Shown: positions 52,097-64,000, counted from the first letter of the stretch. The stretch: DNA of 64,000 bases from Gammaproteobacteria bacterium (GCA_009843635.1 VYDB01000033.1:62001-126000), one strand, 5' to 3'. Notes: generated from the letters alone by a model not told the origin. Translations and numbers: made by a program.

Positions 52097-52108
52097 CGGC
52101 GCGGCGGG

Positions 52109-53083
52109 TTAGCCTTTCACCTCGCCGATGAACGCGAGAACCTCTTCGCGATTCGCCTCGATCTGTGGCGAGATCATCAGTGCGGTTCCTAGGGAATCCT
52201 CCGGCTCGTCACACAAGAAGGAGGGATCGTGAGAAACCGTCGCCTCGAACAAGGCGCCCGACGGCGTTCGCACGTAAATGGAATCGAAATATCCCCGGTC
52301 CTTTACGTCTGAGAAATCGGTGTAGCCGAGCCCCTCCACGTAAAACTTGATCGCATCCTGGGTCTCTCGATCCGGACAATCGTAGGCTGTATGGTGGATT
52401 GCGCCTTCGCCTACAGTCCAACTGCCTGGTTGCAGATTGGGTTCGATCACGAAGTCGGTGAAGGTTCCGGTGCCTCCGGCGCCCATTTCGTAGCGCATCC
52501 GATTGCCGTCGGTATCCACCAGCCGGCTTCCCCACGCCACTTCCAGAAACTCGCTCATCAGTTCCATTTCCCGTGCCGAGACGCCGATGGCATGGGTGCC
52601 GCGAATCATGTGTTCGGCGGGAACCGGCCCCGACCAGTGCGCTGTGCGGGGGTCCGCATCCACACCCACTAGATTGTGGCGAATGTTGTGCGGCGAGCGG
52701 AATTCCAAGCGACGCTCCCCGAAGTGTTCGGCTTCGTTGACCTCGAAGCCCATGCTGTGGAGCCGGGCCTTCCAGTAGTTCAGAGAGGTTGCGGGCACGG
52801 ACAGGTCGATGTGGCGAACTTGGCCGGATCCCTCCCTGGCCCTGACGCCCGTGTGGGCCATGGGAAAGGTGGTCAGCAAAGTGCCCTCATCGCCGAGATT
52901 GTTGCCGTAGTAAAAGTGATACACGGGCGTGGCGCCATCGTAGAAGAGGGTGCGTTTCACGCAACGCAGCCCTAACGCCTTGGTATGGAAATCGAAATCC
53001 TCCTGCGGGTTTCCGGTGCCTGTCGTCACATGATGATGACCGCTCAGCGCCCTGCTGGGACTTTCAGGTGCCTCGAATTTCAT
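52109..53083 (-). CDS. Hydroquinone ring-cleaving dioxygenase (PcpA/LinE-type, VOC fold)
   Basis: 324-aa Fe(II) extradiol dioxygenase of the vicinal-oxygen-chelate fold. It closely follows PcpA/LinE: SGHHHVTTGTGNPQEDFDFH, KRTLFYDGATPVYHFYYG, TDFSDVKDRGYFDSIYVRTP and SGALFEAT. The metal ligands should be a His in HHH (16-18), a His in AIHHTAYD and the Glu in LFEAT. It opens hydroquinone or chlorohydroquinone to maleylacetate-type products. The start at 53083 has GGGAG 8 bp upstream; the frame to 53197 runs through the operator region. It is the first gene of the three-gene catabolic unit. Confidence 0.93.
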   Translation of the reverse strand: MKFEAPESPSRALSGHHHVTTGTGNPQEDFDFHTKALGLRCVKRTLFYDGATPVYHFYYGNNLGDEGTLLTTFPMAHTGVRAREGSGQVRHIDLSVPATSLNYWKARLHSMGFEVNEAEHFGERRLEFRSPHNIRHNLVGVDADPRTAHWSGPVPAEHMIRGTHAIGVSAREMELMSEFLEVAWGSRLVDTDGNRMRYEMGAGGTGTFTDFVIEPNLQPGSWTVGEGAIHHTAYDCPDRETQDAIKFYVEGLGYTDFSDVKDRGYFDSIYVRTPSGALFEATVSHDPSFLCDEPEDSLGTALMISPQIEANREEVLAFIGEVKG

Positions 53084-53209
53084 GAATGATCTCCCTTGAT
53101 TCCCGCTTTCTCGATTTCCAGGGGCGGCAACGCCAATGCCGCGGTAGTGGTGCCCTCTATGATTCGCGGGTGGGGCGTGGCGCACAACGCAGGGCAAGGC
53201 ATATGCACA

Positions 53210-53224
53210 ATTCAGTTATTGAAT
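53210..53224. promoter_or_regulatory. LysR-type operator (T-N11-A) in the hydroquinone cluster
   Basis: ATTCAGTTATTGAAT is a perfect inverted repeat ATTCA-N5-TGAAT that satisfies the LysR T-N11-A rule. It lies 48 bp before the lysR ATG and 126 bp before the dioxygenase ATG, where the regulator should both activate the catabolic genes and repress itself. Confidence 0.6.
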
Positions 53225-53272
53225 TTCTCCGCCGGCATGGGTTCTACTTCCCATGGGCTAGGAGTTCCGACC

Positions 53273-54232
53273 ATGGAAATAGATGACTTGGATTTCCGCC
53301 ACATTCGGTTGTTGGATGCCCTTCTACGCAAACGGAGCGTCAGTGGCGCCGCGCGCCACTTGGACATCCCGCAACCCACCGCCAGCCATGGTCTCGCGCG
53401 GCTGCGGGACGCGTTGAACGACCGGCTGCTGGTGCGCGTCCGCGGAGGCATGGAGCCGACGCCAAAGGCTCGCGCCATCGCCAAGGAAGTGGACCAACTC
53501 CTCAGGTTGCGTCAACGCTTGGTGGAGGGCGGCCTGGACTTTGATTCCACGGCGTTGGATCGTGAATTCGTGATCGCCGCATCTGACATCGGCCAGTTGA
53601 TGGCGCTGTCCACCCTCTATGAGGTGCTGCACCCGGAAGCGCCGGGCGTGCGGTTTCGAGGCACCACGCTCGACGCAGACGAGATGCGCAGGGCGCTGGA
53701 AAGCGGGGAAGCCGATCTGGTGCTCGGGCCCTATCCTGAGTTGGTGGCGGGGATCCACGCACAGAGCCTGTATGAGGAGCGGTATCGCTGTTTTGCCCGG
53801 CCCGATCACCCTTACGTGAAATCCGGCACCGAGGCGGATTTTCTTGACGCGCATCACGTCGTCGCCTCGACGCGCGGGCTGGCGCACGCGCACCGCGTGG
53901 CCGAGCGGGCGCTGATTGAAACGATCGACCCGGCACACCGGTACATCATCACAGGCAGTTTTCTGGTGGCCTTGCTTACCGCCCGCCGCACCAACTTGAT
54001 CGTAACCCTGCCCGGCCGGATCCTGGAGCCGCTCGCCCGCGAACTCGGCCTAGTGTGCGCTGAGCCGCCGTTTGAGTTAGCGGGCTTCGACGTCAAGCAG
54101 TACTGGCACGCACGAAACCATCAGGACCCAGCCCACCGGTGGCTGCGGCAGTCACTGTACCGAGCCCTCGATGGCGCGATCGCTCCCAGGCCGGCGATGC
54201 CCTCGCATGGGGTCGTTGCCCTCAAAACCTGA
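53273..54232 (+). CDS. LysR-family transcriptional regulator (PcpR/LinR-like)
   Basis: 319-aa LysR regulator. The N-terminal helix-turn-helix reads LDALLRKRSVSGAARHLDIPQPTASHGLARL in parts (RSVSGAARHLDIPQPTAS), and the effector-binding domain follows from about residue 90. The divergent position next to the dioxygenase operon and the T-N11-A box between them suggest it senses hydroquinone or a pathway intermediate. The ATG at 53273 has AGGAG 8 bp upstream and matches the family N-terminus; the open frame to 53096 is non-coding leader. Its 3' end overlaps the converging receptor gene by 11 bp. Confidence 0.92.
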   Translation: MEIDDLDFRHIRLLDALLRKRSVSGAARHLDIPQPTASHGLARLRDALNDRLLVRVRGGMEPTPKARAIAKEVDQLLRLRQRLVEGGLDFDSTALDREFVIAASDIGQLMALSTLYEVLHPEAPGVRFRGTTLDADEMRRALESGEADLVLGPYPELVAGIHAQSLYEERYRCFARPDHPYVKSGTEADFLDAHHVVASTRGLAHAHRVAERALIETIDPAHRYIITGSFLVALLTARRTNLIVTLPGRILEPLARELGLVCAEPPFELAGFDVKQYWHARNHQDPAHRWLRQSLYRALDGAIAPRPAMPSHGVVALKT

Positions 54233-56480
54233 AGCCCATGCGCAGGGCGATCTGGCGCGGTGGATTGTAGGTCACCTGTTCCGGGCCTCCGCCGCCGGCA
54301 ACGTCGAGAAAGCCGATGCCGCGGAAGACATTGCCTTCCTGCTCCTCGTCCGTGAGGTTGGTGGCTGAAAGCTCGACCGTCCAGCGGTCGTCGGCGCTGT
54401 ACCAGAACATCCTCAGGTTCAGGTTCGAATAGTCATCCGCCAGATCCGAACCGCCCGCCTCTGCGAACCGGGCGTTGCGGTTGAACGCGGTGTAGTAGAT
54501 TTCGTCGGTGTAGGCGTATTCTAGGCGAACCCTGAGCGCTCCGGCATTGCCCAGTTCCCATTCATTGGCGATCCCCAGCGAGTAGGTGACGTCCGGCGTC
54601 CGCTGTACCTGGTTGCCTTCAAGCTGCACGCCGCTGATGAACTGCTCATCGAACTCCGAGTCGGTCAATCCAACTGAAGCATCGATGGTCAGGGTGTCCG
54701 ACAGCGCCGCCAGCAGTTCGGCCTCAATCCCCTGCACCTTAGCCCCTTCGGCGTTCAGCGCTTGGGGGCCGACCGCGCCGAACACTTGGAACTGCAGGTC
54801 TTCGTACTTGTTGTGGTAGGCGCTCAAGTTGAGCTGGAGGCTGCCGTTGAGCAACGTGGACTTCAACCCCACCTCGAACGCATCAACGAACTCCGGATCA
54901 TAGATTGGATTGTCAACCAGGGGATTGGTCACCTGGTTGACCCCGCCGGACTTGTAGCCGGTGGCGTAGCTGGCGTACAGCAGCACGTCATCGGAAGCGA
55001 ACCAGTCCGCTGCCAAGCGGTAGGTTGATTCGTTCCAATCATCCCCGAGTGGCCCGGTGTATCCGTTGGTGAAGGTGTAGCCCGTGTTCGTGCCCTTCTT
55101 TTCGTCCTTGGTGTGGCGTGCGCCGACGGTGAGGTTCAACCGGTCTGTCAACGAGTAAGTGAGTTGGCCAAACCCGGCGATGGACTCGGACTCCACGTCG
55201 CCGCCGACGTCAAACGCCGAGGGCACGCCAAAGGTTCTGGCGATGGCATCGAATCTGCCGCGGAAGAAAAACGAGCGGCGTGTGGCGTCCTGCTTGAAGT
55301 AGTAGAGTCCACCGATCCACTGCAGCGGCCCCGTTCCATTGGAGAGAATCTGCAACTCTTGGGAGAACTGTTCGGCCTGTTCGGAAAAGCTGGAACCCGC
55401 TAGGTCCACTGGCGACTGGTCGGCATCCTGCAGCGAGGCAAACTCGGTTTCGTTGTAGCCGCTGATCGACTTGATGGTGAACCCATCGAAGTCCATCTCG
55501 AAAGTGGCCGACAGCAGCAGAAACTCATCGTCGCTGCTCTCCCGCAGGTTCTTCGATTCCTCCAAGTGATCCAAGTCATTAACCGCCAGCGCGCCATTCA
55601 GGAAGTAGTCCCAGCCAGCCGGTATGCCCCTCGCCGGGCCGCCGGACGCGCCGAGAAACCCCGGTGGCCCGGCGAGGTGCTGGCCAGTCGTTGAACCCGG
55701 AAAGTCCTCCCGCAACTCTGACTTGCTCCCCGCTCCATCAACCTTGACGTAGGAAGCGGAAAGCAGCAGGGACGCCCGGTCGCTGACATCGAAGTTCAGA
55801 TGACCTCTGAAGCCATAGTTGTCCAAGTCGTTTGCATCGTTCCCGTCGGGATGCGCGTTGTCGGTGTAGCCGTCGCGCTCCTCCTTGAAGGCCACCAGTC
55901 TGGCGCTGACCCGATCGCTGATCGGCAGATTGACGGCGCCTCGAAAACGCATCCAGTCATAGTCCCCGTAAGTGACGTCCATTTCGCCCTCGAACTCACT
56001 GCCGGGCTTTCGGGTGACCAGATTGATGGAGCCGCCGGTCGCATTGCGCCCGTACAAGGTGCCCTGCGGTCCGCGCAGGATCTCCACGCGCTCGGCATCG
56101 AATGCCGTGAACATCGAGGCGATAGGCCGTCCCATGTAGACCCCGTCGAGGTGCATGGCGACCCCCGGATCGCCGCCTGCCGTGGTGTTCTCGCTGCCGA
56201 TGCCTCGCATCGTGACGTAGGCGATCGGACCGAAGTTGCTGACCTGCATCGAGGGCGTGGTTAGCGTCAAATCAGAGATCTGGTCGAACCCGGCGTCTTC
56301 CAGCCGGCGTTCCCCGTAGGCGGCGATCGCGATTGGCACGTCCTGGGTGCTCTCCGATCGCTTCTGCGCAGTCACAACCACCTCTTCAATCACGGCGGCG
56401 GAAGCCTCTTGGACCACAGGCCAAAATAGGACCATGCCGATGAGTCCCCACGCAGCCGACTGTCGCTTTGAACGAGCCAT
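54222..56480 (-). CDS. TonB-dependent outer-membrane receptor
   Basis: 752-aa receptor. The signal peptide (residues 8-28, ending EASAA) precedes the TonB-box-like IEEVVVTAQKR and the plug (QDVPIAIAAYG..., VEILRGPQGTLYGRNATGGS). The barrel ends in LRMGFRF, with the required terminal Phe. Compared with the receptor at 7356 it is shorter and clearly divergent. The start at 56480 has GGAG 9-10 bp upstream and gives a normal signal peptide; an open frame to 56558 would translate through a perfect inverted repeat. It converges on lysR; a role in uptake of an aromatic or related compound is possible but unproven. Confidence 0.92.
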   Translation of the reverse strand: MARSKRQSAAWGLIGMVLFWPVVQEASAAVIEEVVVTAQKRSESTQDVPIAIAAYGERRLEDAGFDQISDLTLTTPSMQVSNFGPIAYVTMRGIGSENTTAGGDPGVAMHLDGVYMGRPIASMFTAFDAERVEILRGPQGTLYGRNATGGSINLVTRKPGSEFEGEMDVTYGDYDWMRFRGAVNLPISDRVSARLVAFKEERDGYTDNAHPDGNDANDLDNYGFRGHLNFDVSDRASLLLSASYVKVDGAGSKSELREDFPGSTTGQHLAGPPGFLGASGGPARGIPAGWDYFLNGALAVNDLDHLEESKNLRESSDDEFLLLSATFEMDFDGFTIKSISGYNETEFASLQDADQSPVDLAGSSFSEQAEQFSQELQILSNGTGPLQWIGGLYYFKQDATRRSFFFRGRFDAIARTFGVPSAFDVGGDVESESIAGFGQLTYSLTDRLNLTVGARHTKDEKKGTNTGYTFTNGYTGPLGDDWNESTYRLAADWFASDDVLLYASYATGYKSGGVNQVTNPLVDNPIYDPEFVDAFEVGLKSTLLNGSLQLNLSAYHNKYEDLQFQVFGAVGPQALNAEGAKVQGIEAELLAALSDTLTIDASVGLTDSEFDEQFISGVQLEGNQVQRTPDVTYSLGIANEWELGNAGALRVRLEYAYTDEIYYTAFNRNARFAEAGGSDLADDYSNLNLRMFWYSADDRWTVELSATNLTDEEQEGNVFRGIGFLDVAGGGGPEQVTYNPPRQIALRMGFRF

Positions 56481-56518
56481 CTGTGCTTTCTCCCATGCGT
56501 CGTCGTGGAAGCCGACTA

Positions 56519-56536
56519 TTGCAATCGGGATTGCAA
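56519..56536. promoter_or_regulatory. Perfect inverted repeat TTGCAAT-N4-ATTGCAA upstream of the receptor
   Basis: TTGCAATCGGGATTGCAA, 7-bp arms with a 4-bp spacer, 38-56 bp before the receptor ATG. It has the form of a dimeric repressor or activator site (LacI/TetR-like size). No cognate regulator gene is adjacent except the LysR, whose consensus it does not fit well. Confidence 0.55.
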
Positions 56537-56624
56537 CGAGCAACGGAAGGAGGAGCATTCACCTTATTCAGAACCAGAATAGTGCGCAGCCGGACTTTCT
56601 GCCCGGCAATGGAAGTCTCCGGCT

Positions 56625-56654
56625 CCAGTCGAGGGCGCGAACGCCCGCGGTCCG
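56625..56654. repeat. Degenerate copy of the CGAGGGCG hairpin repeat
   Basis: Starts CCAGTCGAGGGCG and ends GGTCCG, close to the 29-bp repeats at 17354 and 30942, but the stem is reduced to GGGCG-CGAA-CGCCC with a mismatch outside. It lies 9 bp after the metH stop and could also act as its terminator. Confidence 0.5.
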
Positions 56655-56663
56655 AAGGAAGGC

Positions 56664-60311
<3,648 letters not shown>

Positions 60312-60369
60312 GGTCGAAGGTGGCCGAGCCGTGGGCGGCCGTGCGGCCATCAAGCGGAATTGCCGAGCG

Positions 60370-60375
60370 AGTATA
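60370..60375 (-). promoter_or_regulatory. Candidate -10 element of metH
   Basis: TATACT on the minus strand, about 60 bp before the metH ATG, without a good -35. A weak -35 is normal for MetR-activated promoters, and the MetR box is centred about 54 bp upstream of this element. Confidence 0.4.
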
Positions 60376-60419
60376 GACAGGCCCCGTTGCGGCGCGAGCC
60401 GGATTTCAAATTGCCAACC

Positions 60420-60432
60420 TGAATGGGATTCA
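60420..60432. promoter_or_regulatory. MetR-binding box TGAA-N5-TTCA
   Basis: TGAATGGGATTCA matches the MetR consensus TGAANNNNNTTCA exactly. It lies in the 203-bp gap between the LRR gene and metH, at a position suited to activation of metH by the LysR-type regulator MetR with homocysteine. No other structure or riboswitch is evident in the gap. Confidence 0.65.
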
Positions 60433-60514
60433 TGTTGGGCGAGTGGGTGTCTGCGATTGAAGCGTCCGTTACCCAGCGGATTCAATCCCAGAGTGAGCGG
60501 GGTGGTCTAGATTC

Positions 60515-63500
60515 CTAGAACCCAGCTCCCGATGACAGGTTCGTCAAATGTCCTGTAGGGCTCTCAAGCAAGTTCATGACACGCACATGTTGGTCTGCAC
60601 TGACGATCAAGCGCCACCTGCCGGCGCCATTGCCCAATCGCCCAACGAACCCAGGGTTACCTGCCTCCAACGCTTGCGCCGACAGTGTGCGAGATTTGCC
60701 CGCCGGAACGATGAGTCTGACGGTCCCGCCCGGACTCGTGCCCAGGTCGTCCATGCCCGCAATGTTCACCGATGCATCGCTGGTGCTTGGATTTACGATT
60801 CGCAACGAACTTACCTGAACTTTGTTGTCGGCCGGATTGAAGATCGGCACAAGGTGTCCGACGGGCGTTTCGGGCACAGTGTCGTGCATGCTCGTCAGGA
60901 AACCGTCGGCAGCGCGAACGAAGGTCAGCACGTCGAGGTCGGCGCTGCTCGTCAGGAGCAGCTGCCAGTGTCCCGTGCCCTCTCCGATGCCCCGAAACAC
61001 ACCCTTGGCAGGGTTGCCGAGTTCGAGGTCGTCCGCATTGAAATGCAACGCTCCTCGTGCTGGTACGGACAGTGTGATCTCGTTGAACTTGAATTCAGAT
61101 TCGTCCCGCGCTGTGACACGAACGACGGCATCTGTCACATCGCGGTTTACGATGCGCAGGAATCCTTGGCGCCTTGGGTCTCCGCCTGCTACGAACAAGG
61201 GCACACTGTGAGCGGTTTCCCCGTTTGCGACACGCTGCTTGTTGTTCGGCACCGTGGAGACATTCGTAAGGTGTCCCGATGGGTTCTTTATCAGGCTGGC
61301 CACCGCAATGGGGTTGTCCGAGGTGACAAATAAGCGCCACTTCCCGTCACCGTCGCCGAGAGCGCCGCTGAGTCCATGACCGGATTCGAGTTCCTGCGCC
61401 GTCACCGTTCGGGTTGCGCCGGTGCCAATGGACAGCGACACCGGAACACCTGGAGACCGCCCGATGGAGTCGATGCCTTCAATGTGAACATCGGCGGTTT
61501 TGTCGCCGATGTTGGCGATGCGCAGCAAGCTGACCTGACGAGTGTTGCTGCCTGGGTTGAACGTCTGAACCTCGTGCCGCCCCGCCACCATGGGGACGAG
61601 ATCATGCATCGCGGTGAGAAATCCGTCGTCCGTGCGCATGTAGGACAGCACCGCATAGTCCAGCTTGCTGTCAAACCGCAGGCGCCAGTCGCTGTTGCCA
61701 CTGCCCACGCCGTCCACGAGGCTCTTGGATGTGTTGCCCCCTTCGAGGTCATCGGAATTGAAATGCACCGCCTGCTCGGGGGCAATGGTCAGCGATGCCG
61801 GGCCAAACTCCACCCCTGTATCGTCGATAGCGGCGATGCTCACCTTGCCGCTGGCATCAGACCGGTTGATCATCCGCACGAAACCCTGCCGCATCGAATC
61901 GGATGCGTTGGGGATCAGGTGTACCCGAACGATCCCGCGCACCACCACCGCGAACATGAGTATGGCTTCATCGCCGCTCGCGTCGGTCGCGGTCACTGTA
62001 ATCTGGACCCTGCCGCCTCGGTGGCCGGGACGAACGGTCATTACCCCGTCCGCCATCCCGACTTCCGCAAAGGAACCGTCTGAGACGGTGGCGGCGCACT
62101 CAATGTCGTCGCCAAGGATCGCTGCGAAATAGCCGTTCGTATCGAACCTGATGATTTCACCCCCTGCGTCGGTGGCCAACTTCACCGTCTCTAGCGTGAC
62201 GTCGACGCCGCGTGCGAGCAGCGCGGGGACGTGTAGGTTAAGCGAATCCTCGCTTAGGGGATTGCCGTTCAAATTTATCCAAGCGCCTTCGTCGAAAGCG
62301 GCGTTGCCCACCAGCGGAGACACATCGACGATGCGATTATCGCTCAGGTCGATGCCACGTAATTTGGTCAGGTTTCCCAGAGGCGTCACGTCAACAACCC
62401 GATTGGACCCAAGAAACACCAGCGACAATTGCTCCGCCGCCTCAAGCCCGGTCAGGTCCGCTATTCCCGTCCGGTGGGCCCGCAGCGTACTAAGCCAGTA
62501 CATTGTGTCCTTAGTGATCGGCGTTTCTAGGTATCTATGGCCTGCGGCAACAGTGCGGGCGATTAGAGATTGGAGAGTTCGGTCCGGTACCAGAACCTCG
62601 GTGGCTGGTTCATCGTCCTCTTGGAATTGCCTCTTGGTGGCAGATACCCTTACCCCGCAGGAACGCAGCATCGGGATGTGTGTATCAATGGACTCAGGAC
62701 TCAACGGGTTATCGTCTAGCGTAAGGGATGCATAGTCATCGCTCCACTTGGAGCAGTCCGCCAACGGCTCGATGTCCACTATCTGGTTGTTGGAAAGCGA
62801 CAGGGACTCGAAACCGGACATCGTTCCGAGGGGCGATAGATCGACGATCGCGTTGGAATCGAGGTACAACGACCGCGGATCCCTCAATGCCGCTAAGGGA
62901 GACAGATCCTCGATTCCAAGGCCTTGCAGGCCCAGAGACTGGAGATTGGGGAAGCTCGGCAATTCCGCCAGATCCTTCAATGCGACCGGGTTGTGGCTGA
63001 CTTCCAGAATCTGCAGGTTTGGATTCGTCAGGGGTGACGGGTCCGAAATCCGGTTGTGGCTCAGATCGATACTCGTCAATTCCGTCAACTCTGCCAGCGG
63101 AGCAACATCCTCGATTCGATTGAAGGCCAGTTCTAGGTCCTCAAGCGCCGCCAAGCGGCGAAGGGGCGACAGGTCGGTAATGCCGTTGTGCCGGAGTTGG
63201 AGATGCCCAAGTTTCGGCAGACTAGGGAGCGATTGAAGGTCTATGACTGAGTTGCCATTGAGCCCAAGAAACCGCAACGCCTTGTTCCTTGCCAGTGGAG
63301 AGAAGTCTCTGACGTCGTTCCAGTCGAGCCAAAGAATTTGGAGAAGGGCTAATCCAGCCAAGGGAGTCAGATCCTTGATACCGTTGCGGCGAAGATCGAG
63401 TTCGCGGATCTGCTCCATAGATGACAGCGGCGAGAGGTCCACGATGTTGTTGGACTGCAATTTTAAGTATTGGATCGAGTCCGAACTTGATAGTGGAGAC

Positions 63501-64000
63501 AAGTCCCACATGCCGTTGTACGGCAGACTTAGGGTATTGAGAGCGCTCAAGGTCGCCAGTGGCGACGGGTCGAGGTTTCGGTTGGCGCCCAGTTCTAAGC
63601 CCCTGAGTTGTTGCAACTGCATCAGAGGCGATGGATCACTTATGCTGTTACCCCGAAGATCAAGTGTTCCGAGATTTTCTGCTAGCTCAAGGCCGTCTAG
63701 ATAGCGAATGCCCAGATACCTGCCACTTAGGTAGGTCAGTTCAGCCATGTCTGCCGCATCGATGGGCGCACCGGGTTCCTTGCCGAGCTCTTTTTCCACG
63801 GCTTGCCGCAATGCCGCATCCCGAAACGGGCCCAAGTCAGCGATCTCTTCATCCACGTTGTCCCCTACCCCGTCGCCGTCCGCATCGGCCCACTCGAGGG
63901 GATCAAGCGGGAAGGCGTCTTCCATATCGGGTACGTTGTCGTTGTCGTCGTCAGGGTCTGCGTTGTCCCCGAGCCCATCGTTGTCCTTGTCGCGCCAGTC
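60515..64000 (-). CDS. Very large secreted leucine-rich-repeat protein with Ca2+-binding repeats (partial, N-terminus outside window)
   Basis: At least 1161 aa; the frame is open through the right edge, so start and signal peptide are missing. The visible N-terminal part is an Asp-rich thrombospondin type-3-like calcium-binding run (DKDNDGLGDNADPDDDNDN). Next come about 14 internalin-type LRRs of about 21-23 residues (LSPLSSMEQIRELDLRRNGI style), a break near residue 450, then three more LRRs. The C-terminal half is four related modules of about 110-120 residues, arranged as two pairs (GFVRMINRSD..., LLRIANIGDK..., GFLRIVNRDV..., SLRIVNPSTS...), each ending in WRL/WQL plus a LTSMHD- or GHLTN-type strand. 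Probably an extracellular adhesion or recognition protein. The module family is not one I can name. Confidence 0.85.
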   Translation of the reverse strand, partial: DWRDKDNDGLGDNADPDDDNDNVPDMEDAFPLDPLEWADADGDGVGDNVDEEIADLGPFRDAALRQAVEKELGKEPGAPIDAADMAELTYLSGRYLGIRYLDGLELAENLGTLDLRGNSISDPSPLMQLQQLRGLELGANRNLDPSPLATLSALNTLSLPYNGMWDLSPLSSSDSIQYLKLQSNNIVDLSPLSSMEQIRELDLRRNGIKDLTPLAGLALLQILWLDWNDVRDFSPLARNKALRFLGLNGNSVIDLQSLPSLPKLGHLQLRHNGITDLSPLRRLAALEDLELAFNRIEDVAPLAELTELTSIDLSHNRISDPSPLTNPNLQILEVSHNPVALKDLAELPSFPNLQSLGLQGLGIEDLSPLAALRDPRSLYLDSNAIVDLSPLGTMSGFESLSLSNNQIVDIEPLADCSKWSDDYASLTLDDNPLSPESIDTHIPMLRSCGVRVSATKRQFQEDDEPATEVLVPDRTLQSLIARTVAAGHRYLETPITKDTMYWLSTLRAHRTGIADLTGLEAAEQLSLVFLGSNRVVDVTPLGNLTKLRGIDLSDNRIVDVSPLVGNAAFDEGAWINLNGNPLSEDSLNLHVPALLARGVDVTLETVKLATDAGGEIIRFDTNGYFAAILGDDIECAATVSDGSFAEVGMADGVMTVRPGHRGGRVQITVTATDASGDEAILMFAVVVRGIVRVHLIPNASDSMRQGFVRMINRSDASGKVSIAAIDDTGVEFGPASLTIAPEQAVHFNSDDLEGGNTSKSLVDGVGSGNSDWRLRFDSKLDYAVLSYMRTDDGFLTAMHDLVPMVAGRHEVQTFNPGSNTRQVSLLRIANIGDKTADVHIEGIDSIGRSPGVPVSLSIGTGATRTVTAQELESGHGLSGALGDGDGKWRLFVTSDNPIAVASLIKNPSGHLTNVSTVPNNKQRVANGETAHSVPLFVAGGDPRRQGFLRIVNRDVTDAVVRVTARDESEFKFNEITLSVPARGALHFNADDLELGNPAKGVFRGIGEGTGHWQLLLTSSADLDVLTFVRAADGFLTSMHDTVPETPVGHLVPIFNPADNKVQVSSLRIVNPSTSDASVNIAGMDDLGTSPGGTVRLIVPAGKSRTLSAQALEAGNPGFVGRLGNGAGRWRLIVSADQHVRVMNLLESPTGHLTNLSSGAGF

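Noticed and set aside
60312-60485. 58-residue N-terminal extension of MetH
   Set aside because: It would run through the promoter and the MetR box; the ATG at 60311 matches the family start.
60312-60514. Possible cobalamin or SAM riboswitch upstream of metH
   Set aside because: No B12-box or SAM-aptamer core is visible; the MetR box explains regulation better.

Overview
This 64 kb, GC-rich window looks like the chromosome of a heterotrophic, probably marine or host-associated gammaproteobacterium. The evidence is a gammaproteobacterial-type PepN, SohB and NhaB, a metH gene with a MetR-type box, a complete moxR/bat aerotolerance operon, a cysI-DUF934 pair and two large TonB-dependent receptors. 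There is no IS element, phage gene or CRISPR array. Coding density is high, and many genes overlap by 4-20 bp. The species cannot be named from the sequence alone.

Left part (0-21.7 kb): a phosphotransferase and a D-aminoacylase-type amidohydrolase; a serine-hydrolase/membrane-protein pair; an ECF sigma factor translationally coupled to a zinc-finger anti-sigma protein that carries a bactofilin-like solenoid and a multi-helix membrane region; then a same-strand run of TonB-dependent receptor, SDR, CurA-like reductase, Baeyer-Villiger monooxygenase and M16 peptidase, which looks like uptake and oxidation of a cyclic or terpenoid ketone. A VapBC pair, a DhlA-like haloalkane dehalogenase, a GPH-type transporter and a secreted esterase follow.

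Middle (21.7-42.3 kb): a selenocysteine locus (tRNA-Sec, a small coiled-coil membrane protein, selB, selA) divergent from nadK; an xdhC/mocA-like molybdenum cofactor pair; pepN; a second PIN toxin-antitoxin pair; the six-gene moxR-DUF58-DUF4381-batA-batBC-batD operon; and three genes for small-acid catabolism (ACMSD-like amidohydrolase, hydratase-fold protein, D-2-hydroxyacid dehydrogenase).

Right part (42.3-64 kb): nhaB and a hairpin-rich leader; sohB-acuI; a cysI-DUF934-CPA2 antiporter chain; a hydroquinone-cleavage cluster (PcpA/LinE-type dioxygenase, maleylacetate reductase, fused 3-oxoadipate CoA-transferase, divergent LysR); a second TonB-dependent receptor with a perfect inverted repeat upstream; metH; and the C-terminal part of a very large secreted leucine-rich-repeat protein that runs off the right edge.

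Points most worth a second look: a tRNA-Sec whose acceptor/T branch appears to be 12 bp rather than the usual bacterial 13; two antiporter genes (nhaB and the CPA2 gene) whose only sensible starts are ATT and ATC; the sigma/anti-sigma-bactofilin fusion; a family of GC-rich hairpin repeats; and several well-formed operators (MetR box, LysR T-N11-A box, TTGCAAT inverted repeat, TATGG pentamer array at vapBC).
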